From contig NC_133015.1 of the NCBI RefSeq assembly GCF_048564905.1, forward strand, positions 6,302,501-6,366,500: a DNA stretch of 64,000 nucleotides, read 5' to 3'. The stretch comes from Vicugna pacos (taxonomy: Eukaryota; Chordata; Mammalia; Artiodactyla; Camelidae). Under the pieces are notes generated by a model, which had not been told where the DNA came from, made no database searches, and saw nothing but the letters and a program-made list of their open reading frames with translations. Below are positions 1 through 11,069 of the stretch, in pieces; within the stretch, counting starts at the first letter, position 1, and each line of letters opens with the position of its first letter. Position numbers and translations under genes: made by a program.

Positions 1-407
1 ACTCTTTATCACCACCCCTAGCTCCAGTGCCATAGTTACTAATTACTGTCTTCACGTTAATGCACTGAAGGTGTCCCCATTTTATGTTCCCAACTGAATC
101 AGAGATACCTCCATATTAATGATTTAAGATTTCTAAGTCCTATCAGTGCTTTCTGAACTTTTGAAAGGTGTTCACTCTAAAATATAAAACTTTCTACTAT
201 TGAAGGATCCCTGAAATAGACATTCATAAATAGCAGTTTTATTCGTCTCAGTACTAACCTACCCTGTGGTCTTGGTCAGACTACCTGATACCACTTCTGA
301 ACTAGAAAATATATAAACTCTTCAAACACCATGTGTTTTTAAAGTCTATTGGCACAGTGATTAAAATTTTCTTAATAAATTTTTTAAAGACTGAAATACT
401 GTATTTA
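1..407. other. Unassigned AT-rich sequence
   Basis: I recognise no repeat and no gene here. The only open frame, at 333-575, runs into the L2 copy that follows and has no recognisable domain. Confidence 0.5.
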
Positions 408-775
408 ATTAATTCACTCAATAAATATCTACCTCAGATCCACTCTAAGCTAGGGCACTCTAGAATATGGATGATACCAGTGAATTTAAAAGGCAAAAGT
501 CACTACCCTTTTAAATTCTTCTGGAAATATATAGCTAATCAAATGAGCAAGCAAAATATATATGAAGTTAGATAATGACAATTGTTTTAAAGAAACATAA
601 ATGAGAAAGGGGTAATTGATGTTTCTAGGTGGGATATAATTTTAAATATAGTAATCAGGGAATGTCTCACTGGGAGACTGGCATTTAAGTGAAAACCAGA
701 AAGAAATGAGGGAGCAAGTTTGACTAATCCACTATGAGAAAGTATGGTGACAAATCATGGTGAGGGAAAAAGTCT
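408..775 (-). mobile_element. L2 LINE, 3' part (left half)
   Basis: Read on the minus strand this is the 3' end of an L2 element. The plus strand opens with the antisense L2 end (an 'actcaataaatatc' version of 'attcaacaaatatttattgagcac'). It continues through the 3' UTR into the region near 'gtgacatttgagc..gaccaga', seen here as 'ggcatttaagtgaaaaccagaaagaaatgagg' in two runs at 680-711. The copy is heavily diverged, as expected for an element this old. It breaks off at 775, where a younger L1 is inserted, and resumes at 1267 with roughly 450 bases of L2 missing between the halves. Confidence 0.72.
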
Positions 776-1266
776 TTTTTTTTTTTAATTTTGTTTATTT
801 ATTTTTCTTTTAATTTTTGTCCAGTTTTATTGAGTCAAAAGTGACATATAACATTATGTAAGTTTAAAGTCTACAGCATAGTAATTTGGCATATAAATAT
901 GTTGAAAAATGATTATCACAAACAGGTTAACATATCTAACATCTCATATAGCTGCTGTGTGTGTGAGAGAGAGAGAGAGAAAACTTTTAAAATTTATTCT
1001 CAGAAACTTTCAAATATACAACATAATACTGTTAACTACAGTCACCATGCCGCACATTATATCCCCGGAATTGATTCATCTTAAAGTGGTAGTTTGCACC
1101 CTTTGACAGCCTTTATCCATTTCACCCACCTTCTGCCCCAGCAACTGCTAATCTATTATGTTTCTATGAGTTCAGTTTTTCTAGATTCCACACATAAATA
1201 AAATCATACAGTATTTGTCTTTCTCTAACTTATTTCACTTGACATAATGCCCTCAATGTTTGTAAC
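776..1266 (-). mobile_element. L1MA-like LINE, 3' fragment, inserted in L2
   Basis: The antisense 3' end begins with a T-rich run and 'ttttattgagtcaaaagtgacata', in two short matches to the old L1M 3' UTR. It then follows that UTR ('aagtttaaagtctacagcatagtaattt', 'cagtcaccatgc', 'ccccggaattgattcatctt') and reaches the end of ORF2 ('catacagtatttgtctttc', 'cttgacataatgccctcaa'). The 5' end is truncated at about 1266. A GT/GA microsatellite at 956-982 has expanded inside it. It is younger than the L2 it interrupts, but still an old eutherian-grade copy. Confidence 0.78.
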
Positions 1267-1965
1267 ATTGTATTTTAAATGAAGAGACAACAGAATTTGC
1301 TCTCAGATTGGATGATAGTGTGAAATGAGTCAAGGATGACTCCAATATGTTGGGACTAAGTAGTTGAAGAAAGAGAGTTGTCATGACAGAAATGGAAAAG
1401 ACTACAGACTTCATGAGAGGGATATTAGGGGCTGGGATCTGATCGAAATGTTGGTTTGGACAAGGATGAGTAAGAGGTTACACTTGGAAATACAAATGGA
1501 GGTGTCGGCAGGCAGTTGTGTATAGGATTCCATAGTTTTCGGAATCAAATGTTTAAAGGTGAGATCTCTTCCATCTAAAGACCTGGGACCAAGAACCACC
1601 AATGGAGACTGAGAAGATGTAGCCTGTTGCAGTTGGGAAAAAGTATAACAAAACAATAACAAATACTCTCCCACCCCGGAAAGAGGAAGCCACATAAAGA
1701 CAATATTTTAAGAAGAAATTGTGCTCAACTGACTGCTGCTGAAAATCACATACAGTAAAAAATGAGAATTGATTCTCTTGATTCTCAGAGAGAGATGGGC
1801 ACTGGTTTGAGAAGAGCAGTTTCAGTGGAGAGGAGACGGCAGAAGACTCATGAATTGATCTCAAGGTAGCATGGGTGAGAGGAAATGCGTGTAGAGAACC
1901 CTTTGAGGACCGTTGTTATAAACACAAGGAAAGAAATAGGGCAATGACAGGAAGAGAAGCAGAAC
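1267..1965 (-). mobile_element. L2 LINE, ORF2 C-terminal remnant (right half)
   Basis: This continues the L2 of 408-775 in the same orientation. Landmarks on the plus strand are 'gagtcaaggatgactcc' (1328-1344), 'ggaggtgtcggcaggcagttg' split around 1499-1519, 'ggagactgagaag' (1603-1615) and 'agagcagtttcagtgga' (1813-1829). These correspond to the antisense of the CR1-clade reverse transcriptase C-terminus of L2. Minus-strand open frames at 1411-1695 and 1553-1864 are chance survivors with no intact domain. The far end, around 1965, is vague. Confidence 0.7.
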
Positions 1966-4900
1966 CAGAGGAGTATTTCTTTTTAATAGACATGAATTTC
2001 TCATGTTGGCTTACTGTTTAGAAGATTCCAGGCATAGGACAACTGATGGCGTAGGAGAGAAAGTACAATTTCTGTTGATGTCTTTGAACTGCCAAGAAGG
2101 GACTGGTGCACAATTGGAAAGTTTTGTCTTTTCTCGGCGCATCATTGCCTCAATCAGTAACAAGAGAGTATGTAGAGTATATATGCAAATAGGAATTTTC
2201 GAAGTTCTCTGACACTTGCTCTTACCTATGAGCACAGGATTTCTGTCCTCTTCAGTGTGTCCCTGACATATTTCTGGATGTCCACAGTGAATATTTTAAC
2301 TTATATTTACAAACTAATCTAACTCCCAATGGCAACAATATTTCCTGTTTTGAAAAACAAAAACACTTTCAGCAGAGGTGGTTACCCCTGTCATTAGACA
2401 TTCCTGAGACCTAGATATACAAAAATCACTTTATTCCCTGGCTCTCTGACCAAGGCTTCTAAAATGATGTTGGTTGGTCCCACTGTCCGACAGATTTTAA
2501 TGAACCAGTGACTGCTTATTTGTATTTTAATGTATAATGTATAGCTCCCTTAAGAAGCAGAGAGATCATCCTTTTCAGTTACTGTGAATCAAACCGATTA
2601 TTTCTTTTGGGGATTTGATGTAAAGGACACAGATGTTAAATTTATTTATTCACAGAACTTTTGTCTACATATTTATCTGTAGTATGCGCACATTATATGT
2701 AATTTAAAACATGTTAATATATGTAAATTAAAAATAAAAATCACTCATTACACATGAGCCAAAACCTAATCCTGTGACACTTGCCATAAGCAGTTTGGTG
2801 TATTACTTTTTTAAGGAGCGTCCTTTTTATTATTTTTATTATAGGATAAATTCTGTATTTCTTAACATGATTGCAAAGGATAAATTTTAATGTTTCAGAG
2901 TTTCTTATGTACTTCCACTAATAAGAAATAAGTCATTGAGGAAATACTGATTGAATAGATCAAATAATTTTAGATGCATTTCATTCCAAATTATTAGCAA
3001 CCAGTAAATGGACTTTTGCTTCAGTCATATTTATTGTGTTGTTTTGAGTTAGAGAGATAAATGTCAGTGGACTCAGGTAGAAAAATAATCGAGAATTTTC
3101 AGGTTTGGAAAATTCTATTTTAGATGCGGCCTTTTGCTTTCTATGTGTTTTTATCATGTCACTTACACATATTAAATAGCAGTCTCTCTTGCACAGATAA
3201 AATTACTAATTTTATTAAAGACAGTCATCTTGGGTATACATTGCTCTCAAATGTCATTGCATATGGAAAGATTTCTGATGTTTAGTGATGAAAAATATCT
3301 GATGGACATGCAATTTGTGTCCTGAAATAATGGTATTCATACTCAATCATTTCATACAGGAAAGAAAACTACCATTACACAGTAACTGTGTCGGACAGTA
3401 TGAAAAAGAACATGAGAGCTGATCTGTGTAGTCATTAATAGTGTTGTTTCATTTCTAATGTTAGAGCCCGAAATTAAAGTTTGGAGTCATTAATAACGAT
3501 AGAAGGGAATTTTAGTAGCATTTTCAGGTATCAATATTCCTGACTAAAAACTTACAGGGATAAAAGTGAAAATGCTTCCGCTCTTGTATTGTAAGGGTAC
3601 TGTGTAAAGGACCTATGGAAGTATGAACAAGCTTTCTCTTTTGACAGTAGGGATATTAGCTTTGTCAGCAATAAACACAGTTTCTATTCAATACAGTAGC
3701 TGAATATGATTGTATAGTCATTTTGAAATATGCTTCTGTCTTTGTGTATATTTCTTTTGTTTTCATTACTAAAGACCAAATATAGTTCAGATGGCCTTGA
3801 AGCACTGGTCGTTTATATCTTGTGGGAACAGGCCTTTTGAGACTAAAAGTGTATCAAACTGCAATGAAGAGAGAAACAATTTCCTAATCTCATACACAGT
3901 TCTGTATTTCCAAGGGCAATCAGATAACATTGGTGACCTTCCATCTTTGTTTTAAAAAATGAACCATGATTGAAACATTTATATATAATACATTCTTTAG
4001 AAGAGACTTTGCTGATAACAGGGTTTTAAAAGATTGATGCACAGAATAAAAACGATTGTGACCTTCAATTCCTAACTTCACAATGCCTTTGAAAAGAAAC
4101 CTTTGAGATTTCAATAACAACTTTAAAAACGACATTTAATGTATAACATAGGCTGACTGGGTGTATTATTTTGTTACAGTAACAATCTTGAATAAAAAGT
4201 TTACATGTTCAATATCTGCGGTTGCTATTCAGTTCAGTAAAAAAAAAAAAGTATACTTATGGACAGAAGTGTCAAACTTTAAAGACACAATAAAGCAAAA
4301 CTTCAGCATGTGCTGTAGCAAACTAGAGCCTACTGGGAAATGATGAGAGAGAAGACCGCCCAGCAGTGGGAAGCAACCATCAGAAAGGGGCAGGACTCCT
4401 GTGGAAAAAAGGCTTTGGGCAAATTCCAGGTCAAAGCTGAACCAGAAAATAAAATGAAGTAAAATTATAATACATATTTAGAATGAAAGAAAACATGATC
4501 ACAATGTCTTCTATATGGCCAACTTTGAAATAGCCTTATATTATAAATGAATAAGACATGTATGTTTCTATGAAATAATAATCATCATTACCAAATTTTC
4601 TTAGACATGGGAAAGTAAAACTTTGCTTATTAATATTTCTCCAGCTTCTCTTTCAAGAATCCAGCAACTGTTTAATAATACTACATATCAAATATGAGCA
4701 AGTATATCTTGAAGACCAAGATAACTGCTCAATATAAAAAATGTTGCAAGTTATACGTTCCTACTTTTAGATGTCAAGCAAGACAAGTGTCAATCTTTTA
4801 CTGCTTTCTTGATAGCACACTTGACTACACCAGTTGGAAGCAGACCAATTTTGGTGACTTCCATGATGGTGGCCCTCAGACAATGGATACCGCCAAACTC

Positions 4901-6268
4901 ATAGCCTTGACTGAGGGACTATCTCAGAGGGTTTGCTGGGAATACATAGTTATTTTAATTAGATGATATGGCCACCTTGATAACAGTTGACTGAAACTGA
5001 AATGGTCAATCAACCCAAGGTAGAAAATCCTTGGCCTTGACAATGGCCTACGAGCACTCTAAGCAAGAAAGCCTTGCAAAACAGAGATCATAGTGTTAGC
5101 CTTGCTAATCTGACCGTCTCCAAAATTTGAATTGGAGACAGAGAGAGAATTATATAATTCTCAGTGGAGATAATACTGGGTAGAAACAAAATAGCTTCTG
5201 AGGATATAGCTGCAATACACAGCGACTGAGCAAACATGTGTTGCTAAGGGGTTGAGAATATAATCTCGACCTTGGATCTTTTGAAAATGGTTCAGTCTTT
5301 TAGCTGCAATGTTATCTTCTTTTCACAATTTGCTTGAAAAATCTGTATTGCCAACAGAACCCTACCAGTTGGGTTATTAGAGTGGATATTTCTTTTTATA
5401 ACCTTATTCTCACTTGTCTTAAACCTCATCACATTTTTTAGGACCCATTTTTAACAGGTAAGAACCCAAAATTTTATTCACTAATGTTTCATCATCTTGC
5501 CTAAATGTAAGCTTCATGTCATATAATGGATGGCAGCAACTCAAAAATTCTCAGTAGTTAAACCATTAGATACTTGTAAGTTATAAAATTCCAGTGATTT
5601 TCTAGTTTATAAGACTTTCATTTTTAGATACACAATTTCCTTTGCTTTGCACATCTTTCTGGTTAAAGTACAGAATCTGTGAAATATTAATATTCAAAAT
5701 ATTAAGGCTAGAAAGACTAAGGTTCTATGAAAAAGTATGCTACTCCAAGGATGTGTACATAGGATTTGTGACTTCAAATCCAAATCCAATAGTCTACCCC
5801 ATATGCTGTAGTTCAATATATATTGTAATATATGTTTCAATTTGTATTTAGAGCTTAACAAGGAAGGATTTTCCATGAGTAAACTGCTTCTGCAATTCTT
5901 CCTTTATCCTCTTTTTTGAGTTTTGATCTCTTACCAGTCTTAGCATATACACAGACTAGACTGCACCGAAGCTGATTTGATAATTTCAAAGTAACTCATT
6001 ATATGTTTAGGATGTAAAAGTGGTTCATATCAACTAACTTTTAGACATTTGGAGACCTAGGGGAAACTAAAGAGATCCCTAAGCAATCAACCAGTCATGC
6101 AATCAGAATTAGAAAATGATTGATTTTTTGAATTATAACCTATATACATACACCTCTGATTAACTGGAAGAAAATGTCATAATAATTTTGGGAACAACTT
6201 TCTTTATAGTTGTAAAATAAAACTTATAGTTTGCTTTAAAAATGAATGTTTTTAATTTACCTACCATC
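1966..6268. other. Long unassigned stretch
   Basis: There is no repeat I can name and no credible gene in these 4.3 kb. Open frames stay at or below 90 codons (the longest is plus 4694-4966), lack domains, and show no splice or promoter context. Small features are an A-run at about 4241-4251 and a short perfect hairpin, ACACAGT-A-ACTGTGT, near 3376. Heavily decayed old repeats may be hidden here, since reading by eye misses copies beyond about 30 percent divergence. Confidence 0.5.
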
Positions 6269-6615
6269 TATTGTGGACTGAACAATTGTGTCACCCGAAA
6301 TTCATATGTTGAAATCTTAATCTCCAAGGTGATGGTATTAGTAGGTGGGGGGGGGGCTTTGGAATTATTTAGACCATGAGGGTGGAGCCCTCATGAGTGA
6401 GATTAGTATCCTTATAAGAAGAGAGAGGAGAGTACTCTCTCTCTTTCTCTGTCATACAAGAAGATGGCCATCTGCCAGCCAAGAGGAGAGCTTGCACAAG
6501 ACCCTAGATCTGCTAGCACCTTGGTCTTATGTTCCCAGAAGTATGAGAAAAAGTTTGGTTTTTAAGTCCTGCAGCCTATCATAATTTGGTATAGATGCCC
6601 ATGCTAACTGTTCAT
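6269..6615 (+). mobile_element. MLT1A-like solo LTR (ERVL-MaLR)
   Basis: The sequence follows the MLT1A-type LTR from its start ('tgtggactgaac', 'aaattcatatgttgaaatc') through 'gatggtatta', 'accatgagggtggagccctc', 'gagattagtatccttataag' and a CT-rich run, to 'gcaccttggtctta' and 'agtatgagaaa'. It is about 345 bases, close to the usual full LTR length. No internal region adjoins it, so it is a solo LTR. This is an old placental-wide family, and the copy is a degraded fossil. Confidence 0.8.
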
Positions 6616-6827
6616 ACACACAACCATTGCTCTTTAGAGAGAGAGAAATTTTAGGACATAGGATTATAACAGAAGTCATATAAAGGCTTTGGCTCTCCCA
6701 AGCAATGGCATAAGGCTATTTATATATCTTAAAAAAATGACCATCTGCCTCTTCCAAAATATCCAAATGTTGTACCTGGTATGAAAATGCAAAATCAAAA
6801 CAGGTCCCTTTGCTACTGCATTCAACA
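6616..6827. other. Unassigned spacer
   Basis: This is AT-rich sequence between the MLT1A-like LTR and the L1 fragment. I recognise nothing in it. Confidence 0.5.
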
Positions 6828-7110
6828 TCTTTTATTTATTTACTTATTTATTTAGTTGAAGTATAGTCCATTACAAAGTGTCAGTTTCTGGTGTACAGCA
6901 CAATGTCCCAGTCATGCATACACATACATATATTTGTTTTCATATTCCTTTTCATTAAAGGTTATTATAAGATATTAACTATAGTTCCCTGTACTATACA
7001 GAATAAATTTATTTTTTAGCTATTCTTATATGTAATGGCTAACATTTGCAAATGTCAAACTCCCAAATTTATCCCACACACATACTTCCTTACGGGTAAT
7101 TGTCCAAAAG
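6828..7110 (-). mobile_element. L1 LINE 3' end fragment
   Basis: This is the antisense 3' UTR of the lineage-specific L1 that recurs in this window. It starts with a TTTA-rich tail and 'gttgaagtatagtccatta', then 'tttctggtgtacagcacaat', 'ttttcatattccttttcatt' and 'agttccctgtactatacaga', and ends near 'tcaaactcccaaatttatcc' and 'gggtaatt'. It covers only the last 280 bases or so of an element. The piece at 7395-7705 starts about 60 bases inside the same consensus interval, so the two overlap. They are probably separate insertions, or one copy altered by a later rearrangement. Confidence 0.82.
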
Positions 7111-7244
7111 ATCCTCCTACATATAAATTCAGAAGAAAAAAAACTGCAAGATAATACTGAAAAAGAACTTTCCAGAATTGATAAAATGCTCTCAAACAAT
7201 TTTGGTTATTTTATGGTAAGATGATCATACTGATAAGGTGATGA
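7111..7244. other. Unassigned spacer between L1 pieces
   Basis: I see no recognisable repeat or gene here. Confidence 0.45.
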
Positions 7245-7394
7245 ATATAAATCTTTTTTTAGAAACAACTTTATTGTGACATGATTTCTGTGTAGTAAAC
7301 TACTCATAGTTTAGACGTATAATTTGATGAATTTTGATAGACGTATACACCTATGAAACCACCACTACAATCGAGATACCTAACATTTCCATCC
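7245..7394 (-). mobile_element. Older L1 (L1M-type) 3' UTR fragment
   Basis: After a T-run the plus strand reads 'aacaactttattgtgacatg', then 'cgtataatttgatgaatttt' and 'gaaaccaccactacaatcg'. This resembles the antisense of old L1M 3' UTRs ('ttattgagatataattcaca', 'accatcaccacaatc'). Divergence is clearly higher than in the flanking L1 pieces. The match is short and the subfamily cannot be given. Confidence 0.5.
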
Positions 7395-7705
7395 CTCCCC
7401 AAGAAGTGCAAATTTCAAATTCCCAATTCATCCCTTCCCACCCCCTTTACACACTGGTATCCATAAGTTTGTTCTCTATGTCTGTGAGTCTGTTTCTGTT
7501 TTGTAAATATGTTCATTTGTGTCATTTTTTTATATTCTTCATATGAGCGATACCATACTGTATCTTTCCCTCTTCCTCTGGCTTACTTCACTCAGAATGA
7601 TGATCTCCAGGTCCATCCATGTTGCTGCAAATGGCATTATTTTATTCCTTTTTATAGCTGAGTAGCATTTCATTGTATATATGTATACATACATATATAT
7701 GAATA
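7395..7705 (-). mobile_element. L1 LINE fragment, 3' UTR and ORF2 end
   Basis: Antisense L1 running from mid 3' UTR ('gcaaatttcaaattcccaa', 'tgtctgtgagtctgtttctg') into the end of ORF2 ('tggcttacttcactcagaat', 'ctccaggtccatccatgttg', 'ctgagtagcatttcattgta'). It lacks the last 170 or so bases of a normal 3' end. The 5' side stops in a TATG/TACA-rich run at about 7680-7705. Confidence 0.8.
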
Positions 7706-9742
7706 CAAATCTTGATGCCACTGAAATTTCTATATAGAGTCTTTCCTTGGGAGAATAACTATTTTTGAATTCTACAATCCATCTTCTGATGAAATGTTGA
7801 CTAATACATTCAATGAATATTTACCCTTGTTTATTTTAGTGACTTTGTTATCTAAAACTATCACAATGAAGAATGCAGGGTAAAGTTTTTTTCTTACATA
7901 TACATTCCTATTTTCATTTCTAAGCTTTTGAAATTCTGAGATTCATATTGAATTGAAATCTTCTCTGAGCATTCATCATGCGGGTGAAAGAAAATAAATC
8001 CATACAACTTTGTGATTCTCGGAATGTGAATCTATATTGCCATCCCTATGGGATCTACTGAGATTTAAGAAGCTACATTTTAAATGCCTTATGGTTTTTT
8101 GATGAACTTGAGAGAAAACAGAACAATGATAGTTGAATTGGTTTTACATATTCTATATAGTTTCCTTACTGTTTTTGATTGAATTCTGATCACTGTTGCT
8201 AGACATGCAAGGCAGAATAAAAGACATCTCACCTGCTTTCTCATGAGAGCAAAATATTACTTTACACTGAAGGATGATTTAATGGACAGAAGAATATTTC
8301 TCCATGAAAGCAAACTATGTTTCAAAGTTTCCTGTCACAATATTTGGTATTTTTCAGATTGATTTGCTAGCTTTGTATATATGGTATTTCTGCAGTAACT
8401 ATCAGGAGAGAAATAGCAGTGTTAGAGAAGTGTAAATCCACTTAAGGAAACAAACTTGATTTCACCCTGTGCTCTCCTATAAAAATTATAAAATTGCATT
8501 ATATAAAATGGAAATCTGACCTAATTCGGATCACCAAATCCATCTCTTTAAAATAATTACTGTTTCCTTGTAGGAACTAGATACACAGAATGAAGGAGGA
8601 AATGATAGAATAAGGAAATAACAGAGGCCTAGACTGAACAGGCAAATAATAATAGACATAATTTCATCCATATTTTCTCATGACTCAATTGTGACTTTCA
8701 GTAACGGATTACATTTTGGATCATTTTGAATTTGAAGTGATGCCAAAATGAGTGTTTCCAGGGGCGAGGGCTGACTGGTCTTTAAGAAGCCTCCAGTGTT
8801 GGCATCACTAACTCAGGTTCTGACTCAGACTTTATGGCAAAGAAACATTGTTTACCAAGGGACTGAAGTCTTATCTTAGAGATGAGGTCACATTAATTAA
8901 GAATCCCAGAGACTAATACAGAAAACATAGAGTGGAATTTATTAATTTTGCATTTACTAATTGACATTACTCATAGTACTCATCTAATGAACATATTTGC
9001 ATAAATAAATATGATAGTCTTTTATAGTTTCCTATCATCATGAGGGAAGTGAGGGCAAATGTTTTTATTTTTTATATTTATCCATATGGCAGTTCTAAGA
9101 TTTTTGTAAATAAAAGTTGTTTAAAGGTTCAATTTATTGCAGATCGGTTTGTGTCAGACTGAAATATGTGGAATCCATAGCCCGTATAGTCTCATGAAAA
9201 TATTCTTATAGTTGTATGAGATTTTTTTATTAAAAGAAATACACATATTACCTAATTTGGGGAGATACTGGACTTTACCAACCATTGTTTACAATAAGAG
9301 TCCAAAATAAAACTGCCTGCTCACAAAACAGACTTGACCTGTTTCCCCTTTGATTTAGCATCTACTGAGATGCTGAGTTAAAATTCTTACATCCAGGAGG
9401 ACTCCAAACTTCTCTTTCTCTTAATCGCTGGATAATGAGGTAATTGATAACTATCTTTCTCTTAATTTGTTAGGTAATTAAAGTTTTCTATAAGAATCAT
9501 CTATTAGCTAATGAAAGAATCTTGCCTGAGAACTAGGACAGTGAGCAAAGGTAAGACCACCCTGTTTTCAAAGATTTCAGAAACACAGTACTTACTGTTA
9601 CCTACTGTTATTTTTTTCACTAAAAGTATACTCAGAATGGCATTTTAAAAGTTATGTCATATATACAGTATTGATAAAACATAACCAGATTTTCCTAAAC
9701 TGATTAAGCATAAACTTAATTTCCAGTATGTTAAAGATTCCT
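7706..9742. other. Unassigned stretch
   Basis: About 2 kb of AT-rich sequence holding no repeat I can name and no open frame worth reporting. Confidence 0.5.
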
Positions 9743-9866
9743 GGGGGAGGGTATAGCTCAAATGGTAGGGTACATGCTTAGCATGCAGAAAGTCCTGGGT
9801 TCAATCCCCATCACCTCCTCTGAAAATAAATAAATAGACCTCATTTTCTGCCCCCTGAAATAAAGG
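9743..9866 (+). mobile_element. Camelid-type tRNA-Ala SINE, copy 1
   Basis: This tRNA-derived SINE has an A-box-like 'tatagctcaaatggtaggg', an anticodon-arm remnant 'tgcttagcatgc' (AGC, alanine) and a B box 'ggttcaatcccc' followed by 'catcacctcc'. After the tRNA body comes a simple tail containing 'aaataaataaataga'. Imperfect 10-bp direct repeats, AAAGATTCCT (9733-9742) and AAGGATACCT (9867-9876), match at 8 of 10 positions and are probably the target-site duplication. SINEs of this build are known from camelids, so this is one of the best clues to the host. It is not a functional tRNA gene: the acceptor stem is not paired. Confidence 0.88.
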
Positions 9867-9876
9867 AAGGATACCT

Positions 9877-10022
9877 TATAAATATTTATATGAATTGTGA
9901 TCTCTAGGTCCACCTCTACATGGAGATGATTACTCATTCCAGAGAAAGAAAGGAATGAGTCTTCCATCAATCTATTTCTCTGTCTCATTCTTGGCTTAAT
10001 TGTTCTCTTCTAAAGCAACATT
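9877..10022. other. Spacer between the two SINEs
   Basis: Unassigned sequence. It ends with the left target-repeat TAAAGCAACATT (10011-10022) of the next SINE. Confidence 0.6.
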
Positions 10023-10160
10023 TCTAGGAGGGAGAGTATAGCTCAGTGGTAGCATGCATGAGGTCCTGGGTTCAATCCCCAGTACTTCCATTAAAATAAA
10101 CAAATAAGTAAATAAATAAATAAACCTAATTACCCACTCCCTCCCCCCAAAAGACAAGAA
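10023..10160 (+). mobile_element. Camelid-type tRNA-Ala SINE, copy 2
   Basis: Same family and strand as the copy at 9743. It shows 'agtatagctcagtggtagc', 'gaggtcctgggttcaatccc' and 'cagtacttcc', then a tail with repeated AAATA/AAGTA units and 'acctaattaccc'. About 14 bases of the anticodon arm are missing between two GCATG motifs ('ggtagcatgcatgagg' against the fuller arm in copy 1), consistent with slippage across the short repeat. It is flanked by TAAAGCAACATT (10011-10022) and TAAAGCAATATT (10161-10172), an 11-of-12 target-site duplication. Confidence 0.9.
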
Positions 10161-10172
10161 TAAAGCAATATT

Positions 10173-11069
10173 AAGACTGTTCTTATTTATCCCACATTCA
10201 GGGATTATCCGAAGTGTCTCTGTCTAGGCATTAGATATTTCGGAGGTTATTCACAAGCTCTGTCTGAAAGAGACTCCTTTTTCATTTTGGCCCTTTCACT
10301 ATAGTGTCTATTGACCATGATTTAAGGCTCTTATTGAATATGCTCACTTCTTTCTTTCTAGCCTCTGATTTTACTTTGTTAAATTCTATGGGTTTTTTTC
10401 TGTTAACCTCCATTTCTCAACTTTCTGGCAATTAATTTTCCTCTAGGTCACTTATTTTTATTCTCTTCATTATATTGAGGTTATGTTTCTGTACATATCT
10501 GCTGTTGTTGGGGATGAGAATGACTGAATTTGTTAACATCAGCACCAGGAGTCTTTTTATGTCAGGAAAAACATACCAAGTCTTTATTTTATGCTTATTA
10601 TTGCTTTTATGGTAATGTTTCTGGACTGAATAACTTAAGATTGAAAAAAGAAAAAAAGCATCCAAGTTAAAAATAACCATAAGTTGGATGTGGCTCTTCT
10701 GCTTTAGAGTCAGGAGAAATATTATCACCAAACTTTTGCTTCAAATTCTTGCCATAAACTACATCAGGTAAAGTTCTGAACTGGAAATGAAGATTATATG
10801 AATAGACTAGCAATTCTTAGCCTTGTTTTCCCTCTCAACCAGACAGAAAGCTTTACAGGACCCAATAAAATGTATCTTTCTATTATTATTTTTGTTTCTA
10901 TATATATATGTGGCAAAATTTCTGTAATCTCAAATCCTTTTTTAAGTAAGGAAAAAAAGAATAGTTAAAGATTAAATGCTAAAAAGGCCTAGATTATTAC
11001 CTCATTAATAATTTTATGTAAATTATATACAACTAGGGAATAACAATGTCAACATGGGATAAATCAATT
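10173..11069. other. Unassigned stretch
   Basis: No named repeat. The minus-strand open frame at 10432-10731 (99 codons) is hydrophobic and low-complexity, without a domain, and is best explained by AT-rich composition. Confidence 0.5.

Noticed and set aside
1411-1864. Two overlapping minus frames of 94 and 103 codons
   Set aside because: They are remnants of the decayed L2 ORF2, not a host gene.
9743-10160. tRNA genes with A and B boxes
   Set aside because: The cloverleaf does not close and both copies carry SINE tails and flanking repeats; they are tRNA-derived SINEs.
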